Made by a program: the position numbers and the translations under genes
Shown here: positions 44,201 through 53,053 of the stretch, one piece after another
Position numbering within the stretch: position 1 is the first letter of the stretch
Layout of the letters: each line of letters begins with the position of its first letter
Notes under the pieces: model-generated
Told to the model about the DNA's origin: nothing
Database searches by the model: none
The model's input: only the letters and a program-made list of their open reading frames with translations
From: Asterias rubens
Lineage: Eukaryota > Echinodermata > Asteroidea > Forcipulatida > Asteriidae
Direction: 5' to 3'
DNA length: 64,000 bases
Assembly (NCBI RefSeq): GCF_902459465.1
Contig: NC_047062.1
Span: 33,102,673 to 33,166,672 of the forward strand

Positions 44201-45218
44201 ATATAAGGTATGTGTATTCAGCAATACTGCCATATACCTGGTGACTGGATCTCTTCAATCAAGATTACTTCAATAATGGCATACTTGATAACTATGACTT
44301 GGTAATTATAACTACTCTCTTTGAATCAAGAAAAGGTACAGTAAGGCAAAACTTGCATACCTGATAACTATAGGCTTCTGGGATAACGTTCTTTGAATCA
44401 AGACAAGGTACAGTAAAGGCAATATTTGCATACCTGATAACTATAGGCTTCTGAAATAACGTTCTTTGAATCAAGACAAGGTACAGTAAAGACAATACTT
44501 GCATACTATACTTTGACTGGATTAACTACTCTCTTTGAATCAAGATAAGGTACAATTAAGGCAATACTTGCATACCCGTCAACTCTCTTTGAGCAAGATA
44601 AGGATAATAATTGGTAATTATATTAGTGCCATACTTCATATGACATTTCTCAATCTAAAAAGGAAAGGCCATGTCTTTGATAATAACTAGCAAAACTAAA
44701 GACTTTCACATCACTTCATTAAATTTCTTTGACAATTCTCCCATGACCCAATTTGAGAATGCAACAATGCAATCGTGTATATCATAACTTAGTTGGGAGT
44801 AGAAAAACAAACTTGGGAAAATAACGGCTTTCATAACAACCTAGGCCTACCATATATCGGGTTTAATAATTTTTAATTTTTAATATGGACAAGAAATGAA
44901 GTACAAAGTGATTTCACCTTTTCGATTCCTTGGGTTTACGACTGCTCTGGTGTTGCTCCTCATCTCGAGGCCAAACAAACCCCCAACAACACTTCGCTTA
45001 CGATTCCTCCTACTTGCGTCCTCATCATGGATGAACCTCTTCTGGAACATCACAACCTCCGATTCCTCAAATTCATCTTGAAACACTGTCGATTGCTTAG
45101 ATTCCCCGAATATCTGCTGATCAATTCCATCATCTTTCACCTGGATTAGATTTATAAACACTAAAATCTGTGGGATGATAAAAAGCAGCAGAACCACAAA
45201 GTACTTCTCACGCTTCAT
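23289..45218 (-). CDS. DUF229-family alkaline-phosphatase/sulfatase-like type II membrane protein
   Basis: Fourteen coding exons on the minus strand: 45218-44918, 39244-39058, 35564-35388, 33752-33526, 33005-32852, 32197-32083, 30433-30365, 29561-29425, 28763-28672, 28216-28062, 26610-26434, 25160-24867, 24413-24289, 23349-23289. Junctions are GT/AG and all phases agree: 2271 nt, 756 aa. The N-terminus MKREKYFVVLLLFIIPQILV is a short cytoplasmic tail plus a signal-anchor (about 7-25), then a lumenal stem with a basic RRNRKR patch and two NxS/T sites. Exons 4-11 carry the DUF229 (PF02995) fold: ILTIALDSTSR (263-272), with metal-ligand Asp268 and a nearby Ser/Thr as candidate nucleophile; FFNRFNSISSSTALNLTPLF; VVVGDHGK (Asp488, His489 metal ligands); YYETLLPFLSVIMP; DLHLSMKSLL; PSHRSCEQANIP. 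A Cys-rich end (YDVCWDRRVP...FCVC) follows. Family members are probably Golgi or secretory hydrolases; the substrate is unknown. The exon 9 donor was set at 28672 because it restores the GDHG motif. The last exon, 20 residues, is the weakest part. The gene is convergent with KAT5. Confidence 0.85.
23765..24310. repeat. Degenerate tandem repeat around GGTTGGTGTTGTAATCC
   Basis: Tracts like GGTTGGTGTTGTAATCC, CTGGCCTGG and TTTCTAGCT recur every 35-60 bp with strong divergence. Exon 13 of the DUF229 gene (24289-24413) begins at its right edge, so the repeat fills most of the last intron. Confidence 0.65.
25985..26365. repeat. About 45-bp minisatellite, 8-9 copies
   Basis: The unit contains CTCTTTCACTCATTGAAAAC then TTCCAAACACGGTCAAAC, with variation ACACCG/AGACGG and a longer spacer in two units. 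It lies in the DUF229 gene intron between exons 11 and 12. Confidence 0.85.
26982..27590. mobile_element. Fold-back element with telomeric repeat in its loop
   Basis: The left arm (26982-27185) and right arm (about 27390-27590) are inverted repeats that start GCTGGTCATCTCGCCACCT and GCCACCAACAAAGT. Each arm is itself made of short direct units with CGCCCCCTGCAAAGT or CGCCCCCTGACAATGT. The loop holds (TTAGGG)n plus AT-rich DNA. TAATGAG occurs just outside both ends (26971-26977 and 27596-27602), a possible 7-bp target duplication. It lies in a DUF229 gene intron. Confidence 0.75.
27192..27251 (+). repeat. Interstitial telomeric repeat (TTAGGG)n
   Basis: About ten TTAGGG units in a row with one unit shortened to TAGGG. 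This is the telomere motif of deuterostomes, here inside an intron and inside the loop of a fold-back element. Confidence 0.95.
27609..27652 (-). ncRNA. Hammerhead-ribozyme-like motif (candidate)
   Basis: On the minus strand CTGAAGA (fits CUGANGA) is followed by a stem-loop GGTCC-GGTTT-GGATC and then GAAAG, the order of the hammerhead catalytic core with stem II. TAAGG and CCTTA after it can pair. Such cores are known in Penelope-like retroelements. The A15.1-U16.1 pair and the UH cleavage site were not established, so activity is unproven. Confidence 0.35.
28405..28649. mobile_element. GGCACTGGACAC-family copy, truncated
   Basis: The right end CAAGTGCCTTTAA and inner tracts TGAGAAATTACCTCTTTCTC and CAACAGCTCTCCATTG are present; the left terminal repeat is missing. 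It abuts exon 9 of the DUF229 gene. Confidence 0.65.
29067..29100. repeat. (CTGAAT)n hexamer repeat
   Basis: Five copies of CTGAAT in a DUF229 gene intron. Confidence 0.9.
29150..29275 (-). mobile_element. tRNA-derived SINE-like copy
   Basis: Minus strand: CAGGTTGGTTCTACAGTGG head, TCCTTGCCTTTCACCTCTG middle and CCGGTTCAG B-box-like sequence, as in the copies at 8314 and 29950. B box decayed. Confidence 0.5.
29950..30070 (-). mobile_element. tRNA-derived SINE, best-preserved copy of its family
   Basis: Minus strand: A box TAGGCTCAGTTGG and B box TGTTCGAATCCC at tRNA spacing, with TTCCTTGCTTTTTACCTCC between them. The promoter boxes look intact, followed by a GTGTGTGGAGTGGG body. Confidence 0.65.
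30628..31093. mobile_element. GGCACTGGACAC-type palindromic element
   Basis: Ends TTAAAGGCACTGGACACTAT and CCAGTGCCTTTAA; inside, an inverted half repeats the GAGCTGTTGATAG, AGAAAGAGGTAATTTCTCAC and GCACACAAATTTGTG tracts. Confidence 0.8.
31490..31527. repeat. (AAATCTGGGACAA)n short tandem repeat
   Basis: Three copies of AATCTGGGACA in tandem. Confidence 0.8.
33335..33500. mobile_element. CAGGCCTG-family copy
   Basis: CCAGGCCTGGTATTTCATC, CTTCCATTGGAAAATC, GTTTTGAAGGGGCACCAAAG and AGACCAGGGGCAACAGGGGC follow the family order. It lies directly beside exon 4 of the DUF229 gene; two overlapping open frames across it are repeat artefacts. Confidence 0.6.
34887..35165. mobile_element. Diverged TTAAAGGCA-type element
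   Basis: It starts GTTAAAGGCAAGGCATACC and contains TTTATACTATCAATTGCTG, like the terminal parts of the GGCACTGGACAC family. The right terminus is unclear. Confidence 0.4.
36018..36393. mobile_element. GGCACTGGACAC-type palindromic element
   Basis: Ends TTAAAGGCACTGGACACCTT and AGTCCAGTGCCTTTTAA with the full internal tract order. Intron 2 of the DUF229 gene. Confidence 0.8.
38650..39042. mobile_element. GGCACTGGACAC-type palindromic element
   Basis: Ends TTAAAGGCAGTGGACACTAT and AGTGTCCAGGGTCTTTAA. It stops 16 bp before the splice donor of exon 2 (39058), so it sits at the very start of that intron. Confidence 0.8.
40012..40381. mobile_element. GGCACTGGACAC-type palindromic element
   Basis: Ends TTAAAAGCCACTGGGCACC and AGTGTCCAGTGCCTTTAA with the family interior. 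DUF229 gene intron 1. Confidence 0.8.
41036..41140 (-). mobile_element. tRNA-derived SINE head
   Basis: Minus strand: A box GTGGTCAAGTGGTTAGAC, anticodon-region GGACTTGCAATC, B box GGGTACGAATCCC. It resembles the tRNA-like head seen in many invertebrate SINEs. A 99-codon open frame across it is an artefact. Confidence 0.6.
44310..44600. repeat. About 75-bp tandem repeat, 4 diverged copies
   Basis: Units carry TTTGAATCAAGACAAGGTAC, AGTAAAGGCAATACTTGCAT and ACCTGATAACTATAGGCTTC. Looser relatives extend left to about 44150. Close to exon 1 of the DUF229 gene, in intron 1. Confidence 0.8.
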
Positions 45219-45800
45219 CTTTTCAATAAGTGACTGAACCAAGGCTGAGTTTGACTGTGTGTGGCATTCCTTATGCGCTTAGTAGTTGGTTGTTAGTCTT
45301 TCGTCCAGACTCCCGACTTCATGATATTCGCGTTCAACCGTGTTGAACAATGAGGGCGCTATGTTACTTTAGTGGTCGGGTTTTGTGTTGGGCGGGGGGG
45401 GGGCGGGTATAGATAGATATACGCGCATGCAGAACTATGGCCCAATGATCAGTGGATAAACTTGATGCGTTATGATTGGTCTGCCCGAAGTGACGTATTT
45501 TGGTCACTTGCACTACTCTGAACACCCGACGTCATACGTAAAGGTCCTTGCGGATAAAGACAGGGGAGCAGTCTACCAACACACACGTGCCTGGAAATTT
45601 GACGTCAGATGTTCAGGCTGTGTCCGCACAGAAACAGTGGCTACGGCTAGATTTCAACGTGACAATGCGTTGAAGTATAGGACCTCGTTTAGAAACACAC
45701 TTAGCAACAGCCCTAGCCGCACCAGTAAGCCCTTTAAACCTGCGCACGCACGTTTCTGCCTTTCCTGACGTGATTTTCAACGAGGCAAACGTGTGAAGAA
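45219..45800. promoter_or_regulatory. Probable promoter region of the DUF229 gene, with CRE-like sites
   Basis: The block upstream of the start codon is richer in CpG than its surroundings. It contains a perfect TGACGTCA at 45600-45607 and related TGACGTAT (45491), CGACGTCA (45527) and TGACGTGA (45766), plus GCGCATGC and TGCGCACGC (NRF1-like). A 98-codon plus-strand open frame at 45472-45768 has no recognisable domain and is probably a by-product of the low stop density of GC-rich DNA. Function inferred. Confidence 0.5.
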
Positions 45801-46271
45801 AAGTGGTCGAGGTAAATGTCCCTTATTTATTAATTTTTCAATTTTTTTCCTTCATTTAAGGCAACATAATAAATCTTCAAGTGTTTTTTGTTTGAAAAAT
45901 GTAACTTATACTCTTGCATAGCTTCTCAGAGTTCCACAAATTATGAGTTAATATTTGGTCAACAGCGGAATTTTTTTTTAAACATGGCGATTTTACCCGC
46001 CGTACGTACACATGTGTTTCAATGCAGACAAGCATGAAAAGCACATGGAACAAAAATGTTATTTGTTGGTCCTATTATTATATAGAACACTCTTTCAATC
46101 CTTTTGTTTCATTAAATTCAAAACTGATTAAGAGAATCTATACCATCGTAGTCAAGAGCAGGCACTTTGAAATACTGACTGAATATTAATACAAATAAAT
46201 ATTTAAAAAATAAGGGTTGAAAATGAAATTTATTGAGATTGTTTTTAATAATAAAGTCTACTGGAAATAGA

Positions 46272-47091
46272 GGAAAAGTTTCTGTATGGCGCCACCACTT
46301 TTTCATTCGAAATGAAATAATATAGTATCTAATTAGCCCACCTTGTTGAGCTGTTAATGGCTCCGCTTTTTCATCGGTCTCATCACTGTCACCATTTTAC
46401 AGCCCACCTTTGATACATGTCTTAAACGCTAAGTCATGATCGCTAGGCTTTTGTTCATGTACAGTAAAAACTGAATATGTATGAGGTGACGTAGCGATGC
46501 GCTGTATCTGGAAACTACCACCGCGCAACGTCACCTCATACATATTCATATTTACTTTGTACACCACACAAATTGATAAATCAGCGTAGCCATACCGCGT
46601 CACGTGACATTACCTCTTGGATATTCACGACTTGCAAGATTTGCCTGGTGCCCTGACTTCTCACGTCCAACAAGAGGAGCATCATTAAAACATGGCGGCG
46701 CCCATGAACATGTCACGTTAAATGTAATTTTTGTACACGATTTTTTTGACCAATTTTCAAATCATCACATCTGGACAAAGTCATCATTTAGTAGGCCCTG
46801 TTATGTGTCATAGTAATTCCACAAATGTAAGGAATAAAATGAGGTATGTTGGAGTAGTATAGGACTTTTTAAAATGGGAGAAATTTGCAATCAAACTACC
46901 ACGCATTTTGCAACCTTTGAAAACTTAGCGTTTAAGACATGTATCGAAGGTGGGCTGTAAGTAATGGTGACAGTGATGAGACCGATGTTAAAAGCGGAGC
47001 CATTAGGTGGGCTTATCTAATTTACCTGATTGATATATCCCTTTTTGTAAAAATGAGTGAAAAGGTGGTGGCGCCATACGGAAAGTTATCC
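46272..47091. mobile_element. TATGGCGCCACCAC-family MITE split by a nested element
   Basis: Left part 46272-46334 and right part 47014-47091 together match the intact copy at 12190-12320. The interruption is the element at 46335-47013. Confidence 0.85.
46335..47013. mobile_element. 679-bp nested DNA transposon with 9-bp target duplication
   Basis: The ends AGCCCACC and GGTGGGCT open inverted repeats of about 100 bp that share GGCTCCGCTTTT, TCGGTCTCATCACTGTCACC, GCCCACCTT and GACATGTATC (or its complement). The 9-bp TATCTAATT is present on both sides (46326-46334, 47014-47022) and once at the empty site in the 12190 copy. Inside, GTATGAGGTGACGT and ACGTCACCTCATAC form another palindrome near 46480-46540. 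No transposase. Long ends with 9-bp duplications fit MULE-like MITEs. Confidence 0.85.
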
Positions 47092-47366
47092 GAAATAGAA
47101 GAGTGTATGTTTATATGAACAATAAAACCATTTTTTTAGTAATTGTTTGTCATGATTTATGCATTTAAAAATAGATAAAGTTGTTTGGGGGTGACTCCGC
47201 CTATCCCCTTCTGTGACGTCAATCGAGGCAGACTCTGCCTCGATTGAACATCGATCCCCTTCGAATTTGCCTTCAATGCGTTGAGTAAACACATTTGCAA
47301 GTACATGTAATCCAAGTCGTGAGTTTGTACGTTTCAGAAAAAGTTCTTTCTTGCATTTTTTTGGCA

Positions 47367-47576
47367 ATGCCGACCAGGTGTATTACTATTGCTGCTGGAT
47401 GCAGCAAAACAACTAAAGATGGGGTCAGTTTGCATCTGTTTCTTGCAGATCCCAAGCATAGGCGGTTGTTGGTAAAGAAAGTCAGACTCACAAGAACAAA
47501 GGGGTCCGGTCCGACGTCTTTTTCAGCGCTGTGCAGCGAACACTTTGAGCCGTCGTGCTCCAAATCTGGAGCATAG
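47367..47576 (+). pseudogene. Degenerate THAP zinc-finger domain
   Basis: A 69-codon frame starting MPTRC matches the THAP DNA-binding domain by order: Cys5, Cys12, SKTTKDGVSLHLF (13-25), DPKHRR, SFSALCSEHF with Cys56 and His59. Several hallmark residues are changed: the Trp expected after HRR is Leu, the second Trp position is Gly, and the Pro after LHLF is lost. The first Cys pair is spaced by six residues instead of two to four, and the frame stops before any AVP box. It could be a decayed first exon of a THAP gene or of a THAP-type transposase. The 1.3-kb array starts a few bases after the stop. Confidence 0.65.
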
Positions 47577-47668
47577 ACATGCCTTCCTTCAGACAGATAC
47601 AAGTGTGGCATCCATCGAACAGTTCAGTGTACCTTTATCAACTCTTTCTCTTTAGTATTTTTGCTTAC

Positions 47669-47819
47669 CATCCATACAGTTGAGTCGATGGAAATGATCA
47701 GCAGATGCAATGAACATGGATCTAGACTTCTCCACATATTCACAATGACTGACTTCCACTTGAACCTTTGGTTTGGCTGAGACATAATTTGGAGGAACAG
47801 TCTTGACAGGTAAGGCAGT
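47669..47819 (-). CDS. Exon-like sequence, best-preserved copy in the array
   Basis: On the minus strand an AG acceptor precedes an open stretch of 50 codons plus one base, ending at ATG|GTAAGC. It reads TALPVKTVPPNYVSAKPKVQ and later SRSMFIASADHFHRLNCMDG. The homologous parts of the other units (for example 53200-53420, with NYVSAKQKV and KSKFLSNASGDH) are shifted or stopped. No family recognised. Either a real exon of an unknown minus-strand gene whose copies decayed, or the least decayed relic. Confidence 0.35.
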
Positions 47820-48481
47820 CTAATGAATTAAGTCAGTGAGTGAAAAATGGGATTGTTGCTGTTACTCTCTATTCATAGGTATCAATACTCAACAGGTGTT
47901 TGTTTTGTATCATTGTGTCTCATCAAGGGTGTTTGGGGCTGGTCAAACCTGCTTCTTAGGTAGCCCTACATACTTATCAAACCACTAAGTTACCTCTTAT
48001 TTGAAGATTTAGTTTTGCATGAGAATATTACACAAGAGTCACTCTGGTGTGTCAAAATTTATGAAGGTTTTTAAAAAATATATCTAAATAACTTGAGGCA
48101 AGTCGGGGAATCCAAAATGTTGTAACTTCAATGGTCTATATTTAAAAGTATAAACAAAACACAAAAAGTCTGTTCTTTTCGTAACCATATATCATACAAG
48201 GAATTTCAGCGTGTGTTATATTATATGTATCATGTATGCATTCTTCACCTATATTTCAGCTAATGTAGCACAAAAATTTGGCTTTTACCCTGCAAGGGGA
48301 TAATGATGACAAAATTACACAGTAAGCAAAGCAATACAACTCTGTACAGATTTCATAACCAATTTACCAACAAGTTTGCCCCATGCAGTGTTATTTGTTT
48401 GTAACTTTATACCAAGAACATTATGAGGTTAGGACTTGTTTATTTTCAGTAATCTTTAAAAGGCATTGTTTTGTTAGTTAC

Positions 48482-48573
48482 CTTGCAGGCTGTCATCCCT
48501 CAGTGTAGTCATGGTGTGGTGAATGCAACGCTGGAGCTGTCGTCTCAGCAAAAGATGTACCCCTCCCCTGATC
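48482..48573 (-). pseudogene. Second exon-like segment, repeated in four units
   Basis: Minus strand: AG acceptor, then a frame reading IRGGVHLLLRRQLQRCIHHT and MTTLRDDSLQ, then CAAG|GTAAC. Copies lie near 50222-50314, 51512-51590 (internal deletion) and 52739-52830 (indel). The phase does not join cleanly to the 47669-47819 segment, which argues for decay or a missing exon between them. Confidence 0.3.
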
Positions 48574-48652
48574 CTACCATCCCATGACAGAGAAGTAATA
48601 TGAAGGTTTAAATTAATGAAACTGTTTTCTTAACCAAACAAGTACCATCCAC

Positions 48653-48774
48653 TTAAGCTTGGTTCATACTTCCTGTGAATGCTTCATGTGATGCAAATTT
48701 TATTACGTCTCGAAGGGCAAGGGAGTGCATTCTGAACTTCGCTTCACATTTGCAGGAAGTATGAACTGGGCTTA
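48653..48774. mobile_element. GGTTCATACTTC-family MITE in array unit 1
   Basis: TTAAGCTTGGTTCATACTTC and GGAAGTATGAACTGGGCTTAA ends. The matching copies at 50391-50513 and 52913-53053 sit at the same place in later units, so the insertion came before the tandem duplication. Confidence 0.75.
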
Positions 48775-50390
48775 AAAGTAAAAAAAAAAACAGGACTTTT
48801 ATTTTGGTCTGGAAGAAATCTTTTATTCTGCAGAAGATAGACATGCCTTCAGACAGATGCAAGTATGGCATCCATCCAACAGTTCAGTGTACTTTGATCA
48901 AATCTAGCTCTATAGTATTTTTTCTTTTTCAGATGGCAGCCCAGGATATCCACGTGTTGTTCTGGCTAGGTGAAGTAGACAAACCATCCAGACAGTTAAA
49001 ATAAAGTAGACGAACCATCCATCCAGTTAAAATAGTACCATCCAGTTAAAGTCAAAATACAGGATTGTTCTTAGCTGGGGGAGAAATATTTGCTTCTGCA
49101 GAAGATAGGCATGCAAGTGTGGCATCCATCCAACAGTTCAGTGTAACTTTATCAACTCTTGCTCTATAGTAATTTTTCTCTTTCAGATGGCAGCCCAGGA
49201 TATCCACATGTTGTTCTGGCAAGGTGACGTAGATGAACCATCCATACAGATGAGATGTCCTCCTACTAGGATGGAAATGATCACCAGATGCATTGGACAG
49301 GGATCTAGACTTCTCCGCCTGACATTCATGATGACCGACTTCCACTTGAAACTTTGGTTTGGCTGAGACATAATTTGGAGATTTTTGACAGGTAAGGCAG
49401 TGTACTAAATTAAGTCAGTGAGTGAATAATGGGATTGTTGCTGTTACTCTCTATTCTCATGGTATCAATACTCAACAGGTTTTGTTTTTATCATAGGGTC
49501 TCATCAAAGGTGCTTCGGGCTAGTCAAACCTGCTTCATAGGTATAGCCCTACAGACTTATCAAACCATTAAGTTACCTCTTTATTTGAAGATTTAATTTC
49601 GCTTGAGAATATTACACAAGAGTTGCTCAGGTTTGTCAAAATTTATGTAGGACTTTAAAAAAATGTATAGCTAAATAACTGGAGGCAAGTCTGGGAGTCC
49701 AAAATGTTGTACCCTCAGTGGTCTACATTTAACAGTTTAAACAACAAACAAAAGGTCTGACCTGTTTCATAAGCATATCTCATAAAAGGAATTTCAGTGT
49801 GTGTGTGTGTAATAAAATATACATCTGTTTCTAGGCATTCTTCTGTAGCACAGAAATGTGGCTTTCACCCTTCAGGAGGATAATGATGACCAACTTATTC
49901 TGGAAGCAAAGCAATACACAACTCGGTACAGATTTCATAACCACTTTAACCAACAAGTTTGCCCCATGCACTGTTATTTGTTTGTAACATATTACCAAGT
50001 TTGTTATGAGGTTAAAATTTGATTTTATTTTTTTTAGTAATCTTTAAAATACATTGTGTTGTTTAGTTACCTTCCAGGCTGTCGGTACAGATTCCTTAAT
50101 CACTAGACCAACAAGCTTGCCTAGTGCTACATTTATTTATAAAATATGCCAAGTATATGATGAGGTAAAAAGCTGATTTAATTTAATTAACCAACTTTAA
50201 AAGACATTGTTTGTTAGTTACCTTGCAGGCTGTCATCCCTCAGTGTAGTCATGGTGTGGTGAATGCAACGCTGGAGCTGTCGTCTCAGCAAAAGATGTAC
50301 CCCTCCCCTGATCCTACCATCCCATGACAGAAGTGTATAAAGGTTTGAATTAATTAAACTATTTTCAATAACCAAACAAGTACCATCCAC

Positions 50391-50513
50391 TTAAGCTTGG
50401 TTCATACTTCCTGTGAATGCTTCATGTGATGCAAATTTTATTGCGTCTCGAAGGGCAAGGGAGTGCATTCTGAACTTCGCTTCACATTTGCGGAAAGTAT
50501 GAACTGGGCTTAA
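50391..50513. mobile_element. GGTTCATACTTC-family MITE in array unit 2
   Basis: Nearly identical to the unit 1 copy, including TTGCGTCTCGAAGGGCAAGG. Confidence 0.75.
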
Positions 50514-50806
50514 AAGTATTTTAAAAAACAGGACTTTTATTTTGGTCTGGAAGAAATCTTTCCTTCTGCAGAAGATAGACAAGCCTTCAGACATGCAAGT
50601 TGATCAACTCTTGCTCTTTAGTATTTTTTCTCTTTCAGATGGCAGCCCAGGATATCCCTGTCTTATTCTGGCAAGGTAAAGTAGACGAACCATCCATACA
50701 GTTGAGCTGTCCTACTAGGATGGAAATGATCACCAAATGCATTAAACATGGATCTAGACTTCTCCAGACTTCCTTCCACCTGAAACTTTGGTTTGGCTCA
50801 GACATA

Positions 50807-50959
50807 GGGTGCGTTCGTTTAACTTCCCCGGGTTGACCCCGGTGTGTGGCGTTTTTTTTTTTTTCCAGGACGAACGTGTGCAGGTAGTTACCCATGTTCG
50901 TCCTGGAAAAAAAACCTGCCACACACCAGGGTCGACCCAGGGAAGCTAAGCGAACACCC
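50807..50959. mobile_element. MITE with GGGTGCGTTCG ends, ATA target duplication
   Basis: Ends GGGTGCGTTCGTTTAACTTC and GGGAAGCTAAGCGAACACCC are inverted repeats, with an inner CCAGGACGAAC/GTTCGTCCTGG palindrome. ATA flanks both sides (50804-50806, 50960-50962). Sister units of the array read GAGACATAATTTGG without the insert, giving the empty site. Confidence 0.85.
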
Positions 50960-52912
50960 ATAATTTGGAGGAACAGTCTTGACAGGTAAGGCAGTCTACT
51001 GAGTTAAGTCAGTGAATGGGATTGTTGCAGGAGTTTGTTTTTTATCATAATGGTCTCATGAAGGGTGCTGAGGGCTAGTCAAACCTGCTTTTTAGGTAGC
51101 CAGGCAGACTTATCAAACCATTAAGTTACCTCTTATTTGAAGATTGAATTTCGAATGTGAATACTACGTAAGAGTCACTCGGGTTTGTCAAAACTTTATG
51201 TAGGACTTTAAAATGTATAGCTAAAAAACTGGAGGCAATTCGGGTAGTCAAAAATGTTGTACCTGCGATAATCTACATTTGATTCTTTACTTATAAGCTA
51301 TATTTGCTTAAACTCGGAAAGAGGATAATGATGACCAAACTACACAGTAAGCAAAGCCATAAAAGTAGTCACAGATTTCTTAACCATTAGACCAACGATC
51401 TTGCCCAGTGCTACTTATAAAATGTACCGAGTATATGATGAGGTTAAAGGCTGATTTAATTGCATTAATCATTTTTTAAAGACATTGTTTTGTTAGTTAC
51501 CTTGCAGGTTGTCATCCCTCAGTGTAGTCATGGTGTGGTGAATGCAACGCTGGAGCTGTTCCTTCCACTGATCCTACCATCCCATGACAGAAGTAATATG
51601 AATGTTTGAATCAAATGAGAAAATAGAATTAGCTTTTACAAACAACTTAGCCACCAAAAGGACCAATGGCATTTGCTTCCAGAAAGACTCTGCTAGGGTT
51701 GAAACATCAGTCCATTAACCTTTTTTTTGCAAGGGTTGATTTAATGTATTCTTTCAATCGCCTAAAAGAGTGCTAACTACTCAAAGTCAAAATACAGGAA
51801 TGTTCTTTGCTGGGGGAGAAATATTTCCTTCTGCAGAAGATCAGCATATCAGACAGATGCAAGTGTGGTATCCATCAAACAGTTCAGTGTACCTTTATCA
51901 ACTCCTGCTCTTTAGTAATTGTTCTCTTTCAGATGGCTGCCCAGGATGTTCACCACGTCTTGTTCTGGCAAGGTGAAGAAGACGAACCATCCATACAGTT
52001 GAGATGTCTTCCTACTAGGATGGAAATGATCACCAGATGCATCGGACAGGGATCTTGACTTCTCTTGCCATACACCGTGGCCGCCTTCCACTTGAACCTC
52101 TGGTTTGGCTGAGACATAATTTGGAGGAGCAGTCTTGATAGGTAATGTAGTCGACTGAGTTAAGTCAGTGAGTGAATAATGGGATTGTTGCTGTCACTCT
52201 TCTATTCTCATGGTATCAATACTCAACAGGTGTTTGTTTTGTATCATTGTGTCTCATCAAGGGTGCTTGTAGGGCTGGTCAAACCTGCTTCTTAGGTATA
52301 GCCCTACAGACTTATCAAACCCCTAGGGTTGAAAATTCAAATTCTCATGAGAATATTACATGACAGTCACTTAGGTGTGTCAAAATGTACATAGGTTTTT
52401 AACAAATGTAGAGCTATGTGGAGGCAAGTTGGGCAGATCAAAAATGTTTTACCTGCATTAATCTACATTTAACAGTTTGGGAAAAAAAGGAAATCATGCC
52501 TGACTCTTTTAATGCTATATTCAGCTAGCACAGAAATTTGGTTTAGCTCTGGAAGAGGATAATGATGACCAAACTACACAGTAAGCAAAGCAATAAAAGC
52601 AGTTACTGATTTCTTAATCTCGAGACCAACATTAGCTTGCCCAGTTCTATTTATAAAATATACCAAGTATGTGATGAGGTAAAAGGCTAACTTAACTTCA
52701 TTGATCACCTTTAACAGTAATTGTTTTGTTAGTTACCTTGCAGGCTGTCATCCCTCAATGTAGTCATGGTGTGGTGAATGTCAATGCTGGAGCTGTCGTC
52801 TCGGCAAAAGATGTTCCCCCTCCCCTGATCCTACCATCCCATGACGGAGACGTAATATGAAGGTTTGAATTAATGAAACTATTTTCAATAACCAAACAAG
52901 TACTATCCACTT

Positions 52913-53053
52913 TTAAAGCTCCATTCATACTTCCTGTGAATGCTCCGTGCGATGCAACATTCATTGCAACACAATTAGAAAGGGAGTTCATACCGATTAC
53001 TGTGTCACCAAAATTCGCTTCACATTGGCAGGAAGTATTAACCGGGCGTAAAA
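52913..53053. mobile_element. GGTTCATACTTC-family MITE in array unit 4, diverged
   Basis: CATTCATACTTCCTGTGAATG and GGCAGGAAGTATTAACCGGGC ends, with a longer interior than in units 1 and 2. Confidence 0.65.

Noticed and set aside
23177..45242. Xylosyltransferase or other glycosyltransferase identity for the minus-strand membrane protein
   Set aside because: The N-terminal signal anchor suggested it, but the LDSTSR, GDHG and C-terminal Cys motifs fit the DUF229 alkaline-phosphatase-like family instead.
45219..45242. Upstream start at 45242 for the DUF229 gene
   Set aside because: That position is TTG, not ATG; the first in-frame ATG is at 45218, directly before the basic and hydrophobic signal-anchor sequence.
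45472..45768. 98-codon plus-strand frame upstream of the DUF229 gene
   Set aside because: GC-rich promoter-like DNA; no domain recognised. A first exon of a divergent transcript cannot be excluded.
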